Shown: piece by piece, positions 9,531-18,525 of the stretch
Numbering within the stretch: position 1 is the stretch's first letter
Layout of the letters: the number at the start of each line of letters is the position of its first letter
From: an uncultured Desulfovibrio sp.
Lineage (GTDB): Bacteria > Desulfobacterota > Desulfovibrionia > Desulfovibrionales > Desulfovibrionaceae
Reading direction: 5' to 3'
Assembly (NCBI GenBank): GCA_913060505.1
Contig: CAJXRQ010000006.1
Location: 1-64,000 of the forward strand
Length of the DNA: 64,000 nucleotides
The notes under the pieces: model-generated
Told to the model about the DNA's origin: nothing
Databases searched by the model: none
What the model saw: only the letters and a program-made list of their open reading frames with translations
Translations under genes and position numbers: made by a program

Positions 9531-10388
9531 ATGGAAGCACTGAATAACCTCATCTTCGCCATCCGCAGCGCCGGAGACATTGCTTCGGGAGTGATCATGC
9601 GGCTTCACAACGCCGGCTTTCGACGCATTGTCATGCTGGAAACGCCCGAGCCGCTCACCGTACGCCGAAAAGCCGCTTTTTCCGAGGCTGTCCGGCTCGG
9701 AAAAGTCACGGTGGAAGGAGTGACAGCCCGACTGGTGAAAACAGACGATGCCATAAACGGCATCCTGACCTGCTGGAATGCCGGAGAGCTGCCCGTATTG
9801 GCCGACCCTGAGGGAAGCTGTCTTGCCGAACTGAAACCGGACGTTATCGTGGACGCCCTTATCGCCAAACGCAACAAACTGGGAACCAGCACCAAGGATG
9901 CCCCATTGGTCATAGCTCTCGGACCGGGTTTCGAAGCCGGTACAGACGCCCATGCAGTAATTGAGACCCAACGTGGGCACAATATGGGGCGGGTTATCAG
10001 ACAGGGACCGGCAGCTCCGAATTCGGGTATTCCCGGCAACATAGGCGGCAAGACCATTGAACGGCTGCTGCGTGCGCCGTGCGACGGAGAATTCATCACA
10101 AAAATGGACATTGGCCACCGCGTGAAAAAAGGCGAAACCGTCGCCACCGTGGGCGACACCCCGGTTCAGGCGAAAATAGATGGAGTATTGCGCGGTTTGC
10201 TTCGATCCCACACCCCGGTGCACACTGGCCTCAAACTCGGCGACATCGACCCTCGCGACAATCCTGAATTCTGCAGCACCGTGTCGGATAAGGCGCTCGC
10301 CATCGGCGGCGGTGTGCTGGAAACCGTGCTGAAAAAATTTCTTTGCCCTTCTTCTGACAATTCCACACAACAGGAAGACGTATCATGA
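9531..10388 (+). CDS. yqeB: YqeB/EF2563-family selenium-dependent Mo hydroxylase maturation protein
   Basis: A 285-aa accessory protein of the EF2563/YqeB family, which co-occurs with selenium-dependent molybdenum hydroxylases and is thought to help insert selenium into the Mo cofactor. The N-terminal part starts with an XdhC-like Rossmann strand (IRSAGDIASGVIMRL). The C-terminal third (about 195-245: APCDGEF, GHRVKKGETVATV, KIDGVLRGLL) has the cadence of a biotinyl/lipoyl-like barrel sandwich. Its stop overlaps the next gene start by four bases (ATGA), indicating translational coupling to the Mo subunit. It lacks the extra N-terminal half present in the longer E. coli YqeB. Confidence 0.85.
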   Translation: MEALNNLIFAIRSAGDIASGVIMRLHNAGFRRIVMLETPEPLTVRRKAAFSEAVRLGKVTVEGVTARLVKTDDAINGILTCWNAGELPVLADPEGSCLAELKPDVIVDALIAKRNKLGTSTKDAPLVIALGPGFEAGTDAHAVIETQRGHNMGRVIRQGPAAPNSGIPGNIGGKTIERLLRAPCDGEFITKMDIGHRVKKGETVATVGDTPVQAKIDGVLRGLLRSHTPVHTGLKLGDIDPRDNPEFCSTVSDKALAIGGGVLETVLKKFLCPSSDNSTQQEDVS

Positions 10389-12667
10389 CAGTAGGCACGT
10401 CCCCGATCCGCAAGGACGCCGTGGCCAAGGTCACGGGCAAGGCCCGATATACCGATGATTTCACCATGCCGGGAATGTTGCATGCCGCCTATGTGCGCAG
10501 CACCATAGCCCATGGTACGGTCAGTCGCATCGATACGTCCGCAGCCCGGTCCATGGATGGCGTGGAAGCCGTATTCACCTTTGAGGACGTGCCGGATACC
10601 CTGTTTGCCACAGCCGGGCACCCCCACTCCCTGGACCCGGATCACGTGGACGTGGCCGACAGGCTGCTGCTCACCAAACACGTTCGCTACCACGGGGATG
10701 AAGTAGCCATAGTCGTGGCCTCCAGCAAACTGGCCGCCAAGGAAGCGGCCCGTGCCGTTGTTGTGGAATACGATGAACTTCCGGTCTGCGTTGACGCCGC
10801 GAGCGCACTGGCGGACGAAGCTCCATCCATCCATGCAGACGGCAACGTCATCAAGTCCCATGAATTCATTGCAGGGGGCGATCTCAACACGGCAGTGGAT
10901 GGTGCGGACGCCGTAATTTCCGGCCAATACCACACGCCCGTGGTTCAGCACTGCCACATGGAAAACCACATCGCCTATGCCTACATGGATGACTTCGAGC
11001 ATATTGTGGTGGTCACTTCCACACAAATCCCGCATATCTGCCGCCGTGTGGTCGGGCAGGCTCTCGACATGCCCTGGGGCAACGTGCGCGTGATCAAGCC
11101 ATACATTGGCGGCGGTTTCGGCAACAAGCAGGACGTGGTGCTTGAACCCATGGTAGCCTTTCTGACCACACGGCTGGACGGGCGTCCCATCAAGCTGGAG
11201 CTGGACCGCGAGGAATGCATGACCAGCACACGCACACGCCACTCCGCCATTCTGGATTGCCGCGCGGCTGCGGATGAGGATGGCACACTCAAGGCTGTGG
11301 ACGTGGCAATGACATCCAACACCGGGGCCTACGCATCCCACGGCCATTCCATCCCGTCTGCGGGAGGGGCCAAGTCCTGTAATCTGTATCCGCGCAGCGT
11401 GATCCGTTTTTCCGCCCTGACCCACTACAGCAATATTCCGGCAGCCGGAGCCATGCGCGCCTACGGTTCGCCACAGGTCATCTTCGGGCTGGAATGCGCG
11501 CTGGAAGACATTGCCCGCAAAATCGGCATGGACTCCGTCGATTTTCGCATCAAAAACGTGGCCCGGAAAATGGATATCAACCCGCTGAGCAACAAACCCA
11601 TTCGCAGTGCCGGCATTGTGGAGTGTCTGGAAAAAGGCCGGGAACTCATTCAATGGGACGAGAAAAAACGCCGGTTCGCGAATCAGGAAGGACCGGTACG
11701 GCGCGGATTGGGCGTGGCCTGTTTCAGTTACGGCTCCGGGACATACCCCGTGTGTGTGGAAATCGCAGGCTGCCGATTGATACTCAATCAGGACGGCTCG
11801 GTGCACATGCAGGTTGGAGCCACGGAAATCGGCCAGGGTTCGGATACGGCCTTTGCGCAAATGGCTGCGGATACACTGGGAATTTCCTACGACAAGGTAC
11901 ACGTCGTCACCACGCAGGATACGGACGTATCGCCATTTGACACCGGCGCCTATGCCTCGCGCCAGACGTACGTCGTGGCTCCTGCCGTCAAAAAGGCCGC
12001 GCTGGAACTCAAGACGTCCGTTCTCGAATATGTCCGGGAGATGACAGGCAAGGAAACTGCCAGTCTGGATATCGTGGACAATAACGTGGTTGCCGCCAAC
12101 CAGCCGGACTGCGTTATCGCCAGTCTTGCGGACGTGGCCATTGACGCTTATTACCACAAGCAACGCGGCGGGCAGCTCACGGCGGACGTCTCGCACAAGA
12201 CCCGCACCAACGCACCTTCGTTCGGATGCACTTTCGTGGATCTTGAAGTTGACGTGCCCATGTGCAAGATACACATCCACCAGATTTTCAACGTGCACGA
12301 TGCCGGGCAAATCATCCACCCCCTGCTCGCCGAAGGTCAGGTCCACGGCGGCATGGGCATGGCCGTCGGCATGGCACTCTTTGAGGAGTTGCTCGTCAAT
12401 CCGGACAACGGACGCGTATTGAACAACAACCTGCTGGACTACAAGATACCCACATTCGTGGATATTCCGGATTTGGGATGCTCATTTGTGGAAACCATGG
12501 AACCCACGGCAGCCTATGGCAACAAATCGCTGGGCGAACCGCCGATCATCTCACCCGGCCCGGCCATCCGCAACGCCATCCTCGACGCCACGGGCGTGGC
12601 CGTAAACAGGATGCCCATGTCCCCCAAGGTGTTGTTTACCCATTTTCATGACGCAGGACTGCTCTGA
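10385..12667 (+). CDS. xdhA: Xanthine dehydrogenase-type Mo-binding subunit (XdhA-like)
   Basis: A 760-aa molybdopterin-binding subunit of the xanthine dehydrogenase superfamily. The N-terminal a/b hammerhead domain begins PIRKDAVAKVTGKARYTDDF. Mo-cofactor loops are visible as IGGGFGNKQDV (about 239-249), GAMRAYGSPQ (about 356-365) and EIGQGSDTAFAQ (about 480). The near-C-terminal GNKSLGEPP supplies the probable catalytic Glu718. It overlaps yqeB by ATGA and is followed 11 bp later by the FAD subunit and then the 2Fe-2S subunit, so it forms a conventional three-subunit enzyme. Substrate is probably hypoxanthine/xanthine or another purine; related nicotinate-type enzymes cannot be excluded from sequence alone. 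Confidence 0.9.
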   Translation: MTVGTSPIRKDAVAKVTGKARYTDDFTMPGMLHAAYVRSTIAHGTVSRIDTSAARSMDGVEAVFTFEDVPDTLFATAGHPHSLDPDHVDVADRLLLTKHVRYHGDEVAIVVASSKLAAKEAARAVVVEYDELPVCVDAASALADEAPSIHADGNVIKSHEFIAGGDLNTAVDGADAVISGQYHTPVVQHCHMENHIAYAYMDDFEHIVVVTSTQIPHICRRVVGQALDMPWGNVRVIKPYIGGGFGNKQDVVLEPMVAFLTTRLDGRPIKLELDREECMTSTRTRHSAILDCRAAADEDGTLKAVDVAMTSNTGAYASHGHSIPSAGGAKSCNLYPRSVIRFSALTHYSNIPAAGAMRAYGSPQVIFGLECALEDIARKIGMDSVDFRIKNVARKMDINPLSNKPIRSAGIVECLEKGRELIQWDEKKRRFANQEGPVRRGLGVACFSYGSGTYPVCVEIAGCRLILNQDGSVHMQVGATEIGQGSDTAFAQMAADTLGISYDKVHVVTTQDTDVSPFDTGAYASRQTYVVAPAVKKAALELKTSVLEYVREMTGKETASLDIVDNNVVAANQPDCVIASLADVAIDAYYHKQRGGQLTADVSHKTRTNAPSFGCTFVDLEVDVPMCKIHIHQIFNVHDAGQIIHPLLAEGQVHGGMGMAVGMALFEELLVNPDNGRVLNNNLLDYKIPTFVDIPDLGCSFVETMEPTAAYGNKSLGEPPIISPGPAIRNAILDATGVAVNRMPMSPKVLFTHFHDAGLL

Positions 12668-12678
12668 GGAGATTCCCC

Positions 12679-13557
12679 ATGTTTCCCATTGAAAAATATC
12701 ATATGGCCGAGAGCGTACAGGACGCAGTGCGAGCTCTGGCCGAAGACGAAAACGCCCGGGTCATTGCCGGAGGCACGGACGTGCTCATCCGCTTGCATGA
12801 GGGCCACAAGGACTATCGAAACCTTGTGGACATAAACTCGCTGGATGCGTTGCGTCGCATCTGGCAAGAAGACGACGGTTCCGTATGCATCGGTGCGTTG
12901 GCTTCCTTCACCGAAATCATGGACCATCCGCTGGTGCAAAAATTCGTGCCGGTTATCGGCGAAGCCGTGGCCACGGTAGGCGGTCCGCAAGTCCGCAACC
13001 GTGGAACCATGGGCGGCAACATCTGTAATGGCGCAGTCAGCGCGGACAGCGCCTGTGCCGCGCTGGTCCACGAAGTGGATCTGGTCATCGAGAACGTCGA
13101 TGGGGAACGGACGGAATCGGTCATCGGCTTTCACGCAGGTCCCGGAAGAGTCAACCTCAAGCATGGAGACCTGCTCAAATATTTCCGCATCCGCCCGGAA
13201 AACTACCTGAACATGGGCGCGGCCTATTACAAATACGCCATGCGTGAGGCCATGGACATCGCCACCATCGGCTGCGCCGCGGGATTGCACGTGACGGACG
13301 GCGCAATCAGCGAATTGCGGCTGGCCTACACAGTGTCCGCGCCCACGCCCATACGTTGCGCCGAAGCCGAACTCGCGGCCAAGGGACAACCGCTGAACAA
13401 AACCACGCTCGGCAACATTGCCCAAACCGTGGAGCAGGACGTGAAGCCCCGCACATCGTGGAGGGCCACAAAAGAATTCAGGATGCATGTCATCCGCACC
13501 CTGGCCGCGAAGGTCATCACCAATGCGGCTTGGAAAATCGGGGAGAAAATCGCATGA
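12679..13557 (+). CDS. xdhB: Xanthine dehydrogenase FAD-binding subunit
   Basis: A 292-aa FAD subunit of the molybdenum hydroxylase family. Diagnostic motifs are [15 protein letters not shown] (about residues 30-44) and [15 protein letters not shown] (about 103-117), both contacting FAD; the CO dehydrogenase flavoprotein C-terminal domain follows. The ATG is preceded by GAGGAGATTCCCC. The last codons overlap the first codons of the 2Fe-2S subunit (ATGA), so synthesis of the two is probably coupled. It passes electrons from the iron-sulfur subunit to NAD+ or another acceptor. Confidence 0.93.
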   Translation: MFPIEKYHMAESVQDAVRALAEDENARVIAGGTDVLIRLHEGHKDYRNLVDINSLDALRRIWQEDDGSVCIGALASFTEIMDHPLVQKFVPVIGEAVATVGGPQVRNRGTMGGNICNGAVSADSACAALVHEVDLVIENVDGERTESVIGFHAGPGRVNLKHGDLLKYFRIRPENYLNMGAAYYKYAMREAMDIATIGCAAGLHVTDGAISELRLAYTVSAPTPIRCAEAELAAKGQPLNKTTLGNIAQTVEQDVKPRTSWRATKEFRMHVIRTLAAKVITNAAWKIGEKIA

Positions 13558-14030
13558 AACGCGCCATCACCATGACCGTAAACAACAGGAAACTTGCGCT
13601 TGATATCGATGTGCGTTCCTCTCTTCTGGATATCTTGCGAGAGCAGGGACTTACCAGCGTCAAACAGGGATGCGGCGTTGGGGAATGTGGCGCGTGCACG
13701 GTTCTGGTGGACGACATTCCCGTGGATTCCTGCATTTACCTGGCCGCATGGGCCGACGGCAAGAACGTTCGCACCGTGGAAGGCGAATGCAGGCACGGCA
13801 AACTGTCTCCGGTCCAGCAGGCATACGTGGAGGCCGGGGCCGTCCAATGTGGCTTCTGCACTCCCGGACTGGTTATGACCACTACATCATTTCTTGAACG
13901 CAACAAAGGCAAGAAACTCAGCCGTGAGGAAATTCGCGTAGGCCATGCAGGCAATCTCTGCCGCTGCACAGGCTATGAAACCATAGTCCGAGCCGTTGAA
14001 TTGGCCGCCAAGAAACAGAACGAGGAATAA
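13554..14030 (+). CDS. xdhC: Xanthine dehydrogenase 2Fe-2S subunit
   Basis: A 158-aa subunit with two [2Fe-2S] clusters. The plant-type ferredoxin domain has Cys40, Cys45, Cys48 and Cys60 ([12 protein letters not shown] then DSC). The all-helical second domain has Cys99 and Cys102 (VQCGFCTPG) and Cys136 and Cys138 (NLCRCTGYE). All eight cysteines are present, in contrast to the degenerate domain in the xdhD-like protein upstream. The start was chosen at the ATG overlapping the xdhB stop; the frame is open further upstream but that part is antiparallel in character to xdhB. Completes the XdhABC enzyme. Confidence 0.94.
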   Translation: MKRAITMTVNNRKLALDIDVRSSLLDILREQGLTSVKQGCGVGECGACTVLVDDIPVDSCIYLAAWADGKNVRTVEGECRHGKLSPVQQAYVEAGAVQCGFCTPGLVMTTTSFLERNKGKKLSREEIRVGHAGNLCRCTGYETIVRAVELAAKKQNEE

Positions 14031-14039
14031 GTTTTTTCG

Positions 14040-14205
14040 AGGGATTTTGTCCGGCTCCCAAACGGGTTGCCGGATTTGCGAGGATGCCCTGTCGCGCACA
14101 GGGCAGGATACAGACCCCGAATCCGGGCTGGGGGGCCCGGGTCCCGGACGTGCGGTCGACTATTGCGGCCCGCCGGAAACCCAAACCAGCATGAGGAGAG
14201 GTACA
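14040..14205 (+). promoter_or_regulatory. Structured leader of xanthine permease gene (candidate cis-regulatory RNA)
   Basis: The 175-nt gap before the permease holds three successive inverted repeats: TCCGGC/GCCGGA (14050-14055 with 14069-14074), GCCCTGT/ACAGGGC with a 5-nt loop (14086-14104), and TCCGGG/CCCGGA (14122-14127 with 14143-14148). None is followed by a U-run, so a simple terminator is unlikely. A purine- or metal-responsive leader is an inference; I do not recognise a known riboswitch consensus. Confidence 0.35.
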
Positions 14206-15609
14206 ATGTCTCGCATCAGCCAACCCGAACAGAAATTCGACCTGATTTACGGCCTTGAGGACCGTCCGCCCGTAGGCGCGTCCATCTATGCCGCGCTCCA
14301 ACACTTCCTTGCCATGTTCATCGGCATCATGACGCCGCCCATCATCATCAGCCACGCTTTGAGCATGTCGCTGGAGATGAGCGCCTACATGATCAGCATG
14401 GCCCTGTTCGTGTCCGGTATTGCCACATTCATACAGGCCCGCAAGTTCGGTCCCCTTGGTTCGGGAATGTTGAGCATCCAGGGAACCAGCTTCGCATTCC
14501 TAAGCACCATCATTTCCATCGGCATGGGCGTTATTTCCAAGGGAGGCAGCCCGGAAGACGCCGTGGGAACGATCTGCGGCGTGGCTTTGGCCGGGTCCGT
14601 GTTTCAGATGACGTGCAGCCGCTTCCTGCCCCTGCTGCGCCGCATGTTCCCGCCGCTGGTAAGCGGCATCGTGGTAACCATGATCGGTCTCTCGCTGATT
14701 AAGGTCGGCATTGTCGACTTTGGCGGCGGTTTCGGTGCCATGAAAAACGGCACCTTCGGCAGCCTCCAGAATCTCGGTCTGGGTTTGCTCGTGCTGCTGA
14801 CCATCATCGTGCTCAACAGAAGCAAACGCCCCTTCATCCGCATCGGTTCCGTGGCCATCGGCCTGTTGCTCGGCTATGTGGTGGCCGCGTTCATGGGACT
14901 GGTGGACTTTTCCCGGGTCTCCCAACTGAGCATAATGTCAGTGCCCATGCCCTTCAAATACGGCCTCGGCTTCGACTGGTCCGGATTCGTACTCATGGGC
15001 TTCCTGTACATCATCACCATTGTGGAATCCATCGGTGACCTTACGGCCACGGCCATGCTCTCCAATCAACCGGTCAAAGGTGAAAAATACATCAAGACCA
15101 TTGCAGGCGGCGTGCTGGGCGACGGTTTCAACTCTGCGCTGGCCGCCGTGTTTAACACCTTCCCCAACACGACATTCAGCCAGAACAATGGCGTCATCCA
15201 ACTCACAGGTGTAGCCAGCCGCTATGTGGGCTTCTACATTGCCGGAATTCTCGTGCTGGTGGGCATCTTCCCCATCGTGGGCGGCGTATTCTCGCTTATT
15301 CCCAAGCCCGTGCTCGGCGGAGCCACGCTGATCCTGTTCGGTTCCGTTGCCGCTGCGGGCATCAAGATCATCGCTTCGCAGATCATCACCCGGCGTGCCA
15401 TGCTGATAATGGCCATGTCCTTCGGCACGGGCCTCGGCGTGGTCTTCGCGCCGGACCTGCTGAGCCAACTGCCGCCGTTTGTAAAAACCGTGTTTTCCTC
15501 GGCCATCACCACCGGCGGATTCACGGCCATCTTTGCCAACCTCATTCTTCCCCGCGACCCCGAGGAAGAAGAGGCACATGAAATGGAAACTGCGGCTGAA
15601 AACGCTTAG
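14206..15609 (+). CDS. xanQ: NCS2-family xanthine/uracil permease
   Basis: A 467-aa inner-membrane nucleobase transporter of the NCS2 family (E. coli XanQ is about the same length). Hydrophobic segments span the protein from about residue 25 to 450, consistent with 12-14 helices. Family motifs are QGTSFAFLSTI in the first half and the nucleobase-site region FSQNNGVIQLTGVASR in the second. The ATG follows ATGAGGAGAGGTACA, a strong SD. The position at the end of the hydroxylase genes matches the E. coli island, where xanQ follows xdhD. Expected to import xanthine (or uric acid or uracil; specificity cannot be read from sequence) by proton symport. Confidence 0.9.
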   Translation: MSRISQPEQKFDLIYGLEDRPPVGASIYAALQHFLAMFIGIMTPPIIISHALSMSLEMSAYMISMALFVSGIATFIQARKFGPLGSGMLSIQGTSFAFLSTIISIGMGVISKGGSPEDAVGTICGVALAGSVFQMTCSRFLPLLRRMFPPLVSGIVVTMIGLSLIKVGIVDFGGGFGAMKNGTFGSLQNLGLGLLVLLTIIVLNRSKRPFIRIGSVAIGLLLGYVVAAFMGLVDFSRVSQLSIMSVPMPFKYGLGFDWSGFVLMGFLYIITIVESIGDLTATAMLSNQPVKGEKYIKTIAGGVLGDGFNSALAAVFNTFPNTTFSQNNGVIQLTGVASRYVGFYIAGILVLVGIFPIVGGVFSLIPKPVLGGATLILFGSVAAAGIKIIASQIITRRAMLIMAMSFGTGLGVVFAPDLLSQLPPFVKTVFSSAITTGGFTAIFANLILPRDPEEEEAHEMETAAENA

Positions 15610-15620
15610 GCTTATATACC

Positions 15621-15658
15621 GGCAACTTCGGGCAAACGACCCCTCGCCCGGAGTTGCC
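15621..15658 (+). terminator. Hairpin after xanQ
   Basis: A 13-bp stem (GGCAACTTCGGGC with GCCCGGAGTTGCC, one G-U pair) lies 11 bp after the xanQ stop. No T-run follows on this strand, so it may be a weak terminator, an mRNA end stabiliser or part of the next gene's leader. Confidence 0.45.
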
Positions 15659-15729
15659 ATTGCCGACCGGAAAGAAATATGACACTTTCCGCCTCTTGGT
15701 GTGGAGAAATTTTTTAGAGGAGAAGCACA

Positions 15730-17046
15730 ATGAGTGGGCAAGGATTCCTAGAAAAACAGTTCCAACTGACAAAGAACGGCACGACTCCCAAAACGGAAAT
15801 CACAGCCGGTATAACCACCTTCATGACCATGGCCTATATCCTGGCCGTGAACCCCAACATCCTTTCTGCCGCAGGCATGGACGCAGCAGCGGTCTTCACG
15901 GCAACCGCGCTTTCGGCCTGCGTGGCTACGCTGGTCATGGCTTTTGCGGCCAACCTGCCCTTCGCACTCGCTCCGGGCATGGGACTCAATGCATTTTTCG
16001 CTTTCACCGTGGTTCTGACCATGGGCTATTCGTGGGAGTTCGCGCTTACTGCGGTTTTCCTCGAAGGGCTCATTTTCCTGTTGCTCACGGCAACCAACCT
16101 GCGCGAGGCCATCGTCAACTGCGTTCCCATGTCCATCAAGCATGCCATATCCGCAGGCATCGGGCTGTTCATAGCCTTTATCGGCTTCAAAAACGCCGGT
16201 GTCATCGTCGCCAACAAGGCAACACTGGTTTCGCTCGGGGACATACTGACCCCTGCACCGCTGGTATGTCTGCTTGGATTGCTGATTACGGGCATACTCA
16301 TTACCAAACGGGTCAAGGGCGCCCTGCTGCTGGGTATTCTTGCCGCCACCGTGGTTGGTGCCTTCTGCGGCGTAACGGATATCCAACACTTCGATGCCGC
16401 TGGCCTGTTCTCGGTTCCTAGCATGTCCCCGCTCTTCTTCAAGATGGACTTTTCAAAAATCTTCTCCCACGACATGATCATCGTGCTGCTGACGTTCCTG
16501 TTCGTGGACATGTTCGACACCGTGGGCACACTTATCGGCGTTTGTTCCAAGGCAGAGCTGCTCAATGAGGACGGTTCCATTCCCCGGGCCAAGCAGGCAT
16601 TGTTCGCAGACGCCATCGGCACCACCTTGGGTGCCATCTTCGGCACGTCCACGGTAACCACCTATGTGGAATCTGCCGCCGGCGTCACCGAGGGCGGGCG
16701 CACCGGGCTGACGGCCCTGACTGCCGCCGTGTTCTTTGCACTGGCCCTTCTGGTGGCTCCCGTGTTCCTGCTGGTTCCGAGTGCTGCCACGGCTCCGGCC
16801 CTGATCATCGTGGGCCTGTTCATGATGAGCCCCATCAAGAAGATTGATCTGGACGACTACACTGAATCCATTCCGGCCTTCCTGACGATCATCATGATGC
16901 CGTTCACCTTCTCCATTGCCGAGGGAATCGCATTCGGCATGCTGTCCTTCGTGCTGCTCAAGCTGTTGACAGGCAAGGTCAAGGACATTCCGCCTTTGGC
17001 GTATCTGCTCTTCGTTCTGTTTGCTTCCAAATTCTTCATGCATTAG
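15730..17046 (+). CDS. AzgA-type adenine/guanine/hypoxanthine permease
   Basis: A 438-aa polytopic inner-membrane protein of the AzgA/PbuG branch of nucleobase transporters. Family-typical segments are TEITAGITTFMTMAYILAVNP near the N-terminus, APGMGLNAFFAF near residue 80, and LFVDMFDTVGTLIGV near 265. About 12 hydrophobic helices are visible. The ATG follows AGAGGAGAAGCACA. It brings 6-amino/6-oxo purines into the cell for the deaminases encoded nearby; exact specificity (adenine versus guanine/hypoxanthine) is not determined. Confidence 0.9.
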   Translation: MSGQGFLEKQFQLTKNGTTPKTEITAGITTFMTMAYILAVNPNILSAAGMDAAAVFTATALSACVATLVMAFAANLPFALAPGMGLNAFFAFTVVLTMGYSWEFALTAVFLEGLIFLLLTATNLREAIVNCVPMSIKHAISAGIGLFIAFIGFKNAGVIVANKATLVSLGDILTPAPLVCLLGLLITGILITKRVKGALLLGILAATVVGAFCGVTDIQHFDAAGLFSVPSMSPLFFKMDFSKIFSHDMIIVLLTFLFVDMFDTVGTLIGVCSKAELLNEDGSIPRAKQALFADAIGTTLGAIFGTSTVTTYVESAAGVTEGGRTGLTALTAAVFFALALLVAPVFLLVPSAATAPALIIVGLFMMSPIKKIDLDDYTESIPAFLTIIMMPFTFSIAEGIAFGMLSFVLLKLLTGKVKDIPPLAYLLFVLFASKFFMH

Positions 17047-17074
17047 AACAAAAAACAACATCGCAACACCTTCC

Positions 17075-17102
17075 GGCTCCGTTCCAACCGTGGGACGGAG
17101 CC
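17075..17102 (+). terminator. Inverted repeat between permease and deaminase genes
   Basis: An 8-bp perfect stem, GGCTCCGT/ACGGAGCC with a 12-nt loop, follows the permease stop by 28 bp and precedes the deaminase start by 25 bp. There is no T-run. It may be a processing or attenuation hairpin. Confidence 0.4.
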
Positions 17103-17127
17103 AATTTCACGAGCAACAGGAAAATGC

Positions 17128-18504
17128 ATGAGCTGCATATTGATACAAAACGGAACCGTGGTGACCATGAACCCGGACAGGGATATCCTGACCGGTGCAG
17201 ACGTTCTGGTGCGGGATGGCCGTATTGAAAATGTCGGCAAAGACCTTGCTTCCGGCGTGGATTCACCAGCTTCCGAATTTGATGAAATCGTGGATGCTAC
17301 GAACCGCATCGTCATCCCGGGGTTGATCCAGACACACCTGCATTTGACCCAGACCCTGTTCCGGGGGCTGGCCGACGACCTTGAACTCATGGACTGGCTG
17401 GGTAAACGCATCTGGCCCCTGGAAGCCGAACATTCTCACGAAACCAACGCCATTTCCGCGCGCCTCGGCATTGCAGAGCTGATCAGGAGCGGCACCACGT
17501 GCATTCTGGACATGGGAACGGTGAATTACACGGACGCCGTTGGTGAAACCGTTCGCGACACAGGATTCCGGGCAGTTATCGGCAAGTGCATGATGGACCA
17601 TGGAGAAGGCGTGCCAGCCGGACTCATGGAAGATACGGATCAGTCTTTGAGTGAATCAGAAGCCACGCTCAAACGCTGGCACGATACGGCCGAAGGCCGC
17701 ATCCGTTATGCCTTTGCACCGCGCTTTGTCGTATCCTGCACGGAAAAGCTGCTTACACGCGTGCGTGACATGGCCCGACATCATGGAGTCATGATCCATA
17801 CCCATGCTTCGGAGAACCGGGGAGAAATCGCACTGGTGGAACAGGAACGCGGCATGCGCAACCTCGCCTACCTGCACAAGTTGGGACTGACGGGTCCCGA
17901 TCTCACACTGGCCCACTGCATCTGGCTGGATCAGGAAGAACTGGACATCGCTGCCGACTCTGGCCTGCACGTGGTCCATTGCCCCACATGCAACATGAAA
18001 CTGGCCTCGGGCATGGCACGAATCACCGATATGCTTGAAGCCGGGACCAGTGTTTCGCTCGGATGCGACGGCGGTCCCTGCAACAATAACCTTGACATGT
18101 TTTTGGAAATGCGCCACGCCGCATTGCTACAGAAGGTCCGTCTGCTTTCGCCCACGGCCCTGCCAGCTTCCACAGTGCTGGAAATGGCGACCATCAATGG
18201 GGCCAAAGCCTTGGGACTGGAACATGAATTGGGCAGCATCGAGCCGGGCAAGCGGGCTGACATCACTGTGGTTGATCCCGAAACACCCCATGCCGCTCCC
18301 ACGGTTCACCGTGATCCGGCATCCCTGCTGGTCTATTCGGCCTCGGGCCGTGACGTGACTCACACCATGGTCAATGGCCGCCTGCTTTTGCGAGAGAAAA
18401 AACTGACAACCATCGACATGCAACAAACGGTTGCCGAAGCCAACGCCCTGTGCGCCAGGATGCTCGACAACAAGAATATCCGCCCGCTCTTCGGGCAACA
18501 CTGA
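17128..18504 (+). CDS. TrzA/AtzA-family aminohydrolase (purine or nucleoside deaminase)
   Basis: A 458-aa metal-dependent deaminase. Metal ligands are His70 and His72 (THLHLTQTLFRG), His226 (MIHTHASEN), His263 (LAHCIWLD) and Asp314 (LGCDGGPCNNN), all in place. Closest recognised relatives are the 8-oxoguanine/guanine deaminases and the S-adenosylhomocysteine/5'-deoxyadenosine deaminases. In this island a free purine base is the likelier substrate, but the sequence does not settle it. It lies 22 bp upstream of yqeC and downstream of two purine permeases, supporting an import-then-deaminate scheme. Confidence 0.85.
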   Translation: MSCILIQNGTVVTMNPDRDILTGADVLVRDGRIENVGKDLASGVDSPASEFDEIVDATNRIVIPGLIQTHLHLTQTLFRGLADDLELMDWLGKRIWPLEAEHSHETNAISARLGIAELIRSGTTCILDMGTVNYTDAVGETVRDTGFRAVIGKCMMDHGEGVPAGLMEDTDQSLSESEATLKRWHDTAEGRIRYAFAPRFVVSCTEKLLTRVRDMARHHGVMIHTHASENRGEIALVEQERGMRNLAYLHKLGLTGPDLTLAHCIWLDQEELDIAADSGLHVVHCPTCNMKLASGMARITDMLEAGTSVSLGCDGGPCNNNLDMFLEMRHAALLQKVRLLSPTALPASTVLEMATINGAKALGLEHELGSIEPGKRADITVVDPETPHAAPTVHRDPASLLVYSASGRDVTHTMVNGRLLLREKKLTTIDMQQTVAEANALCARMLDNKNIRPLFGQH

Positions 18505-18525
18505 AACAGGAAAAACAAGCACGCA

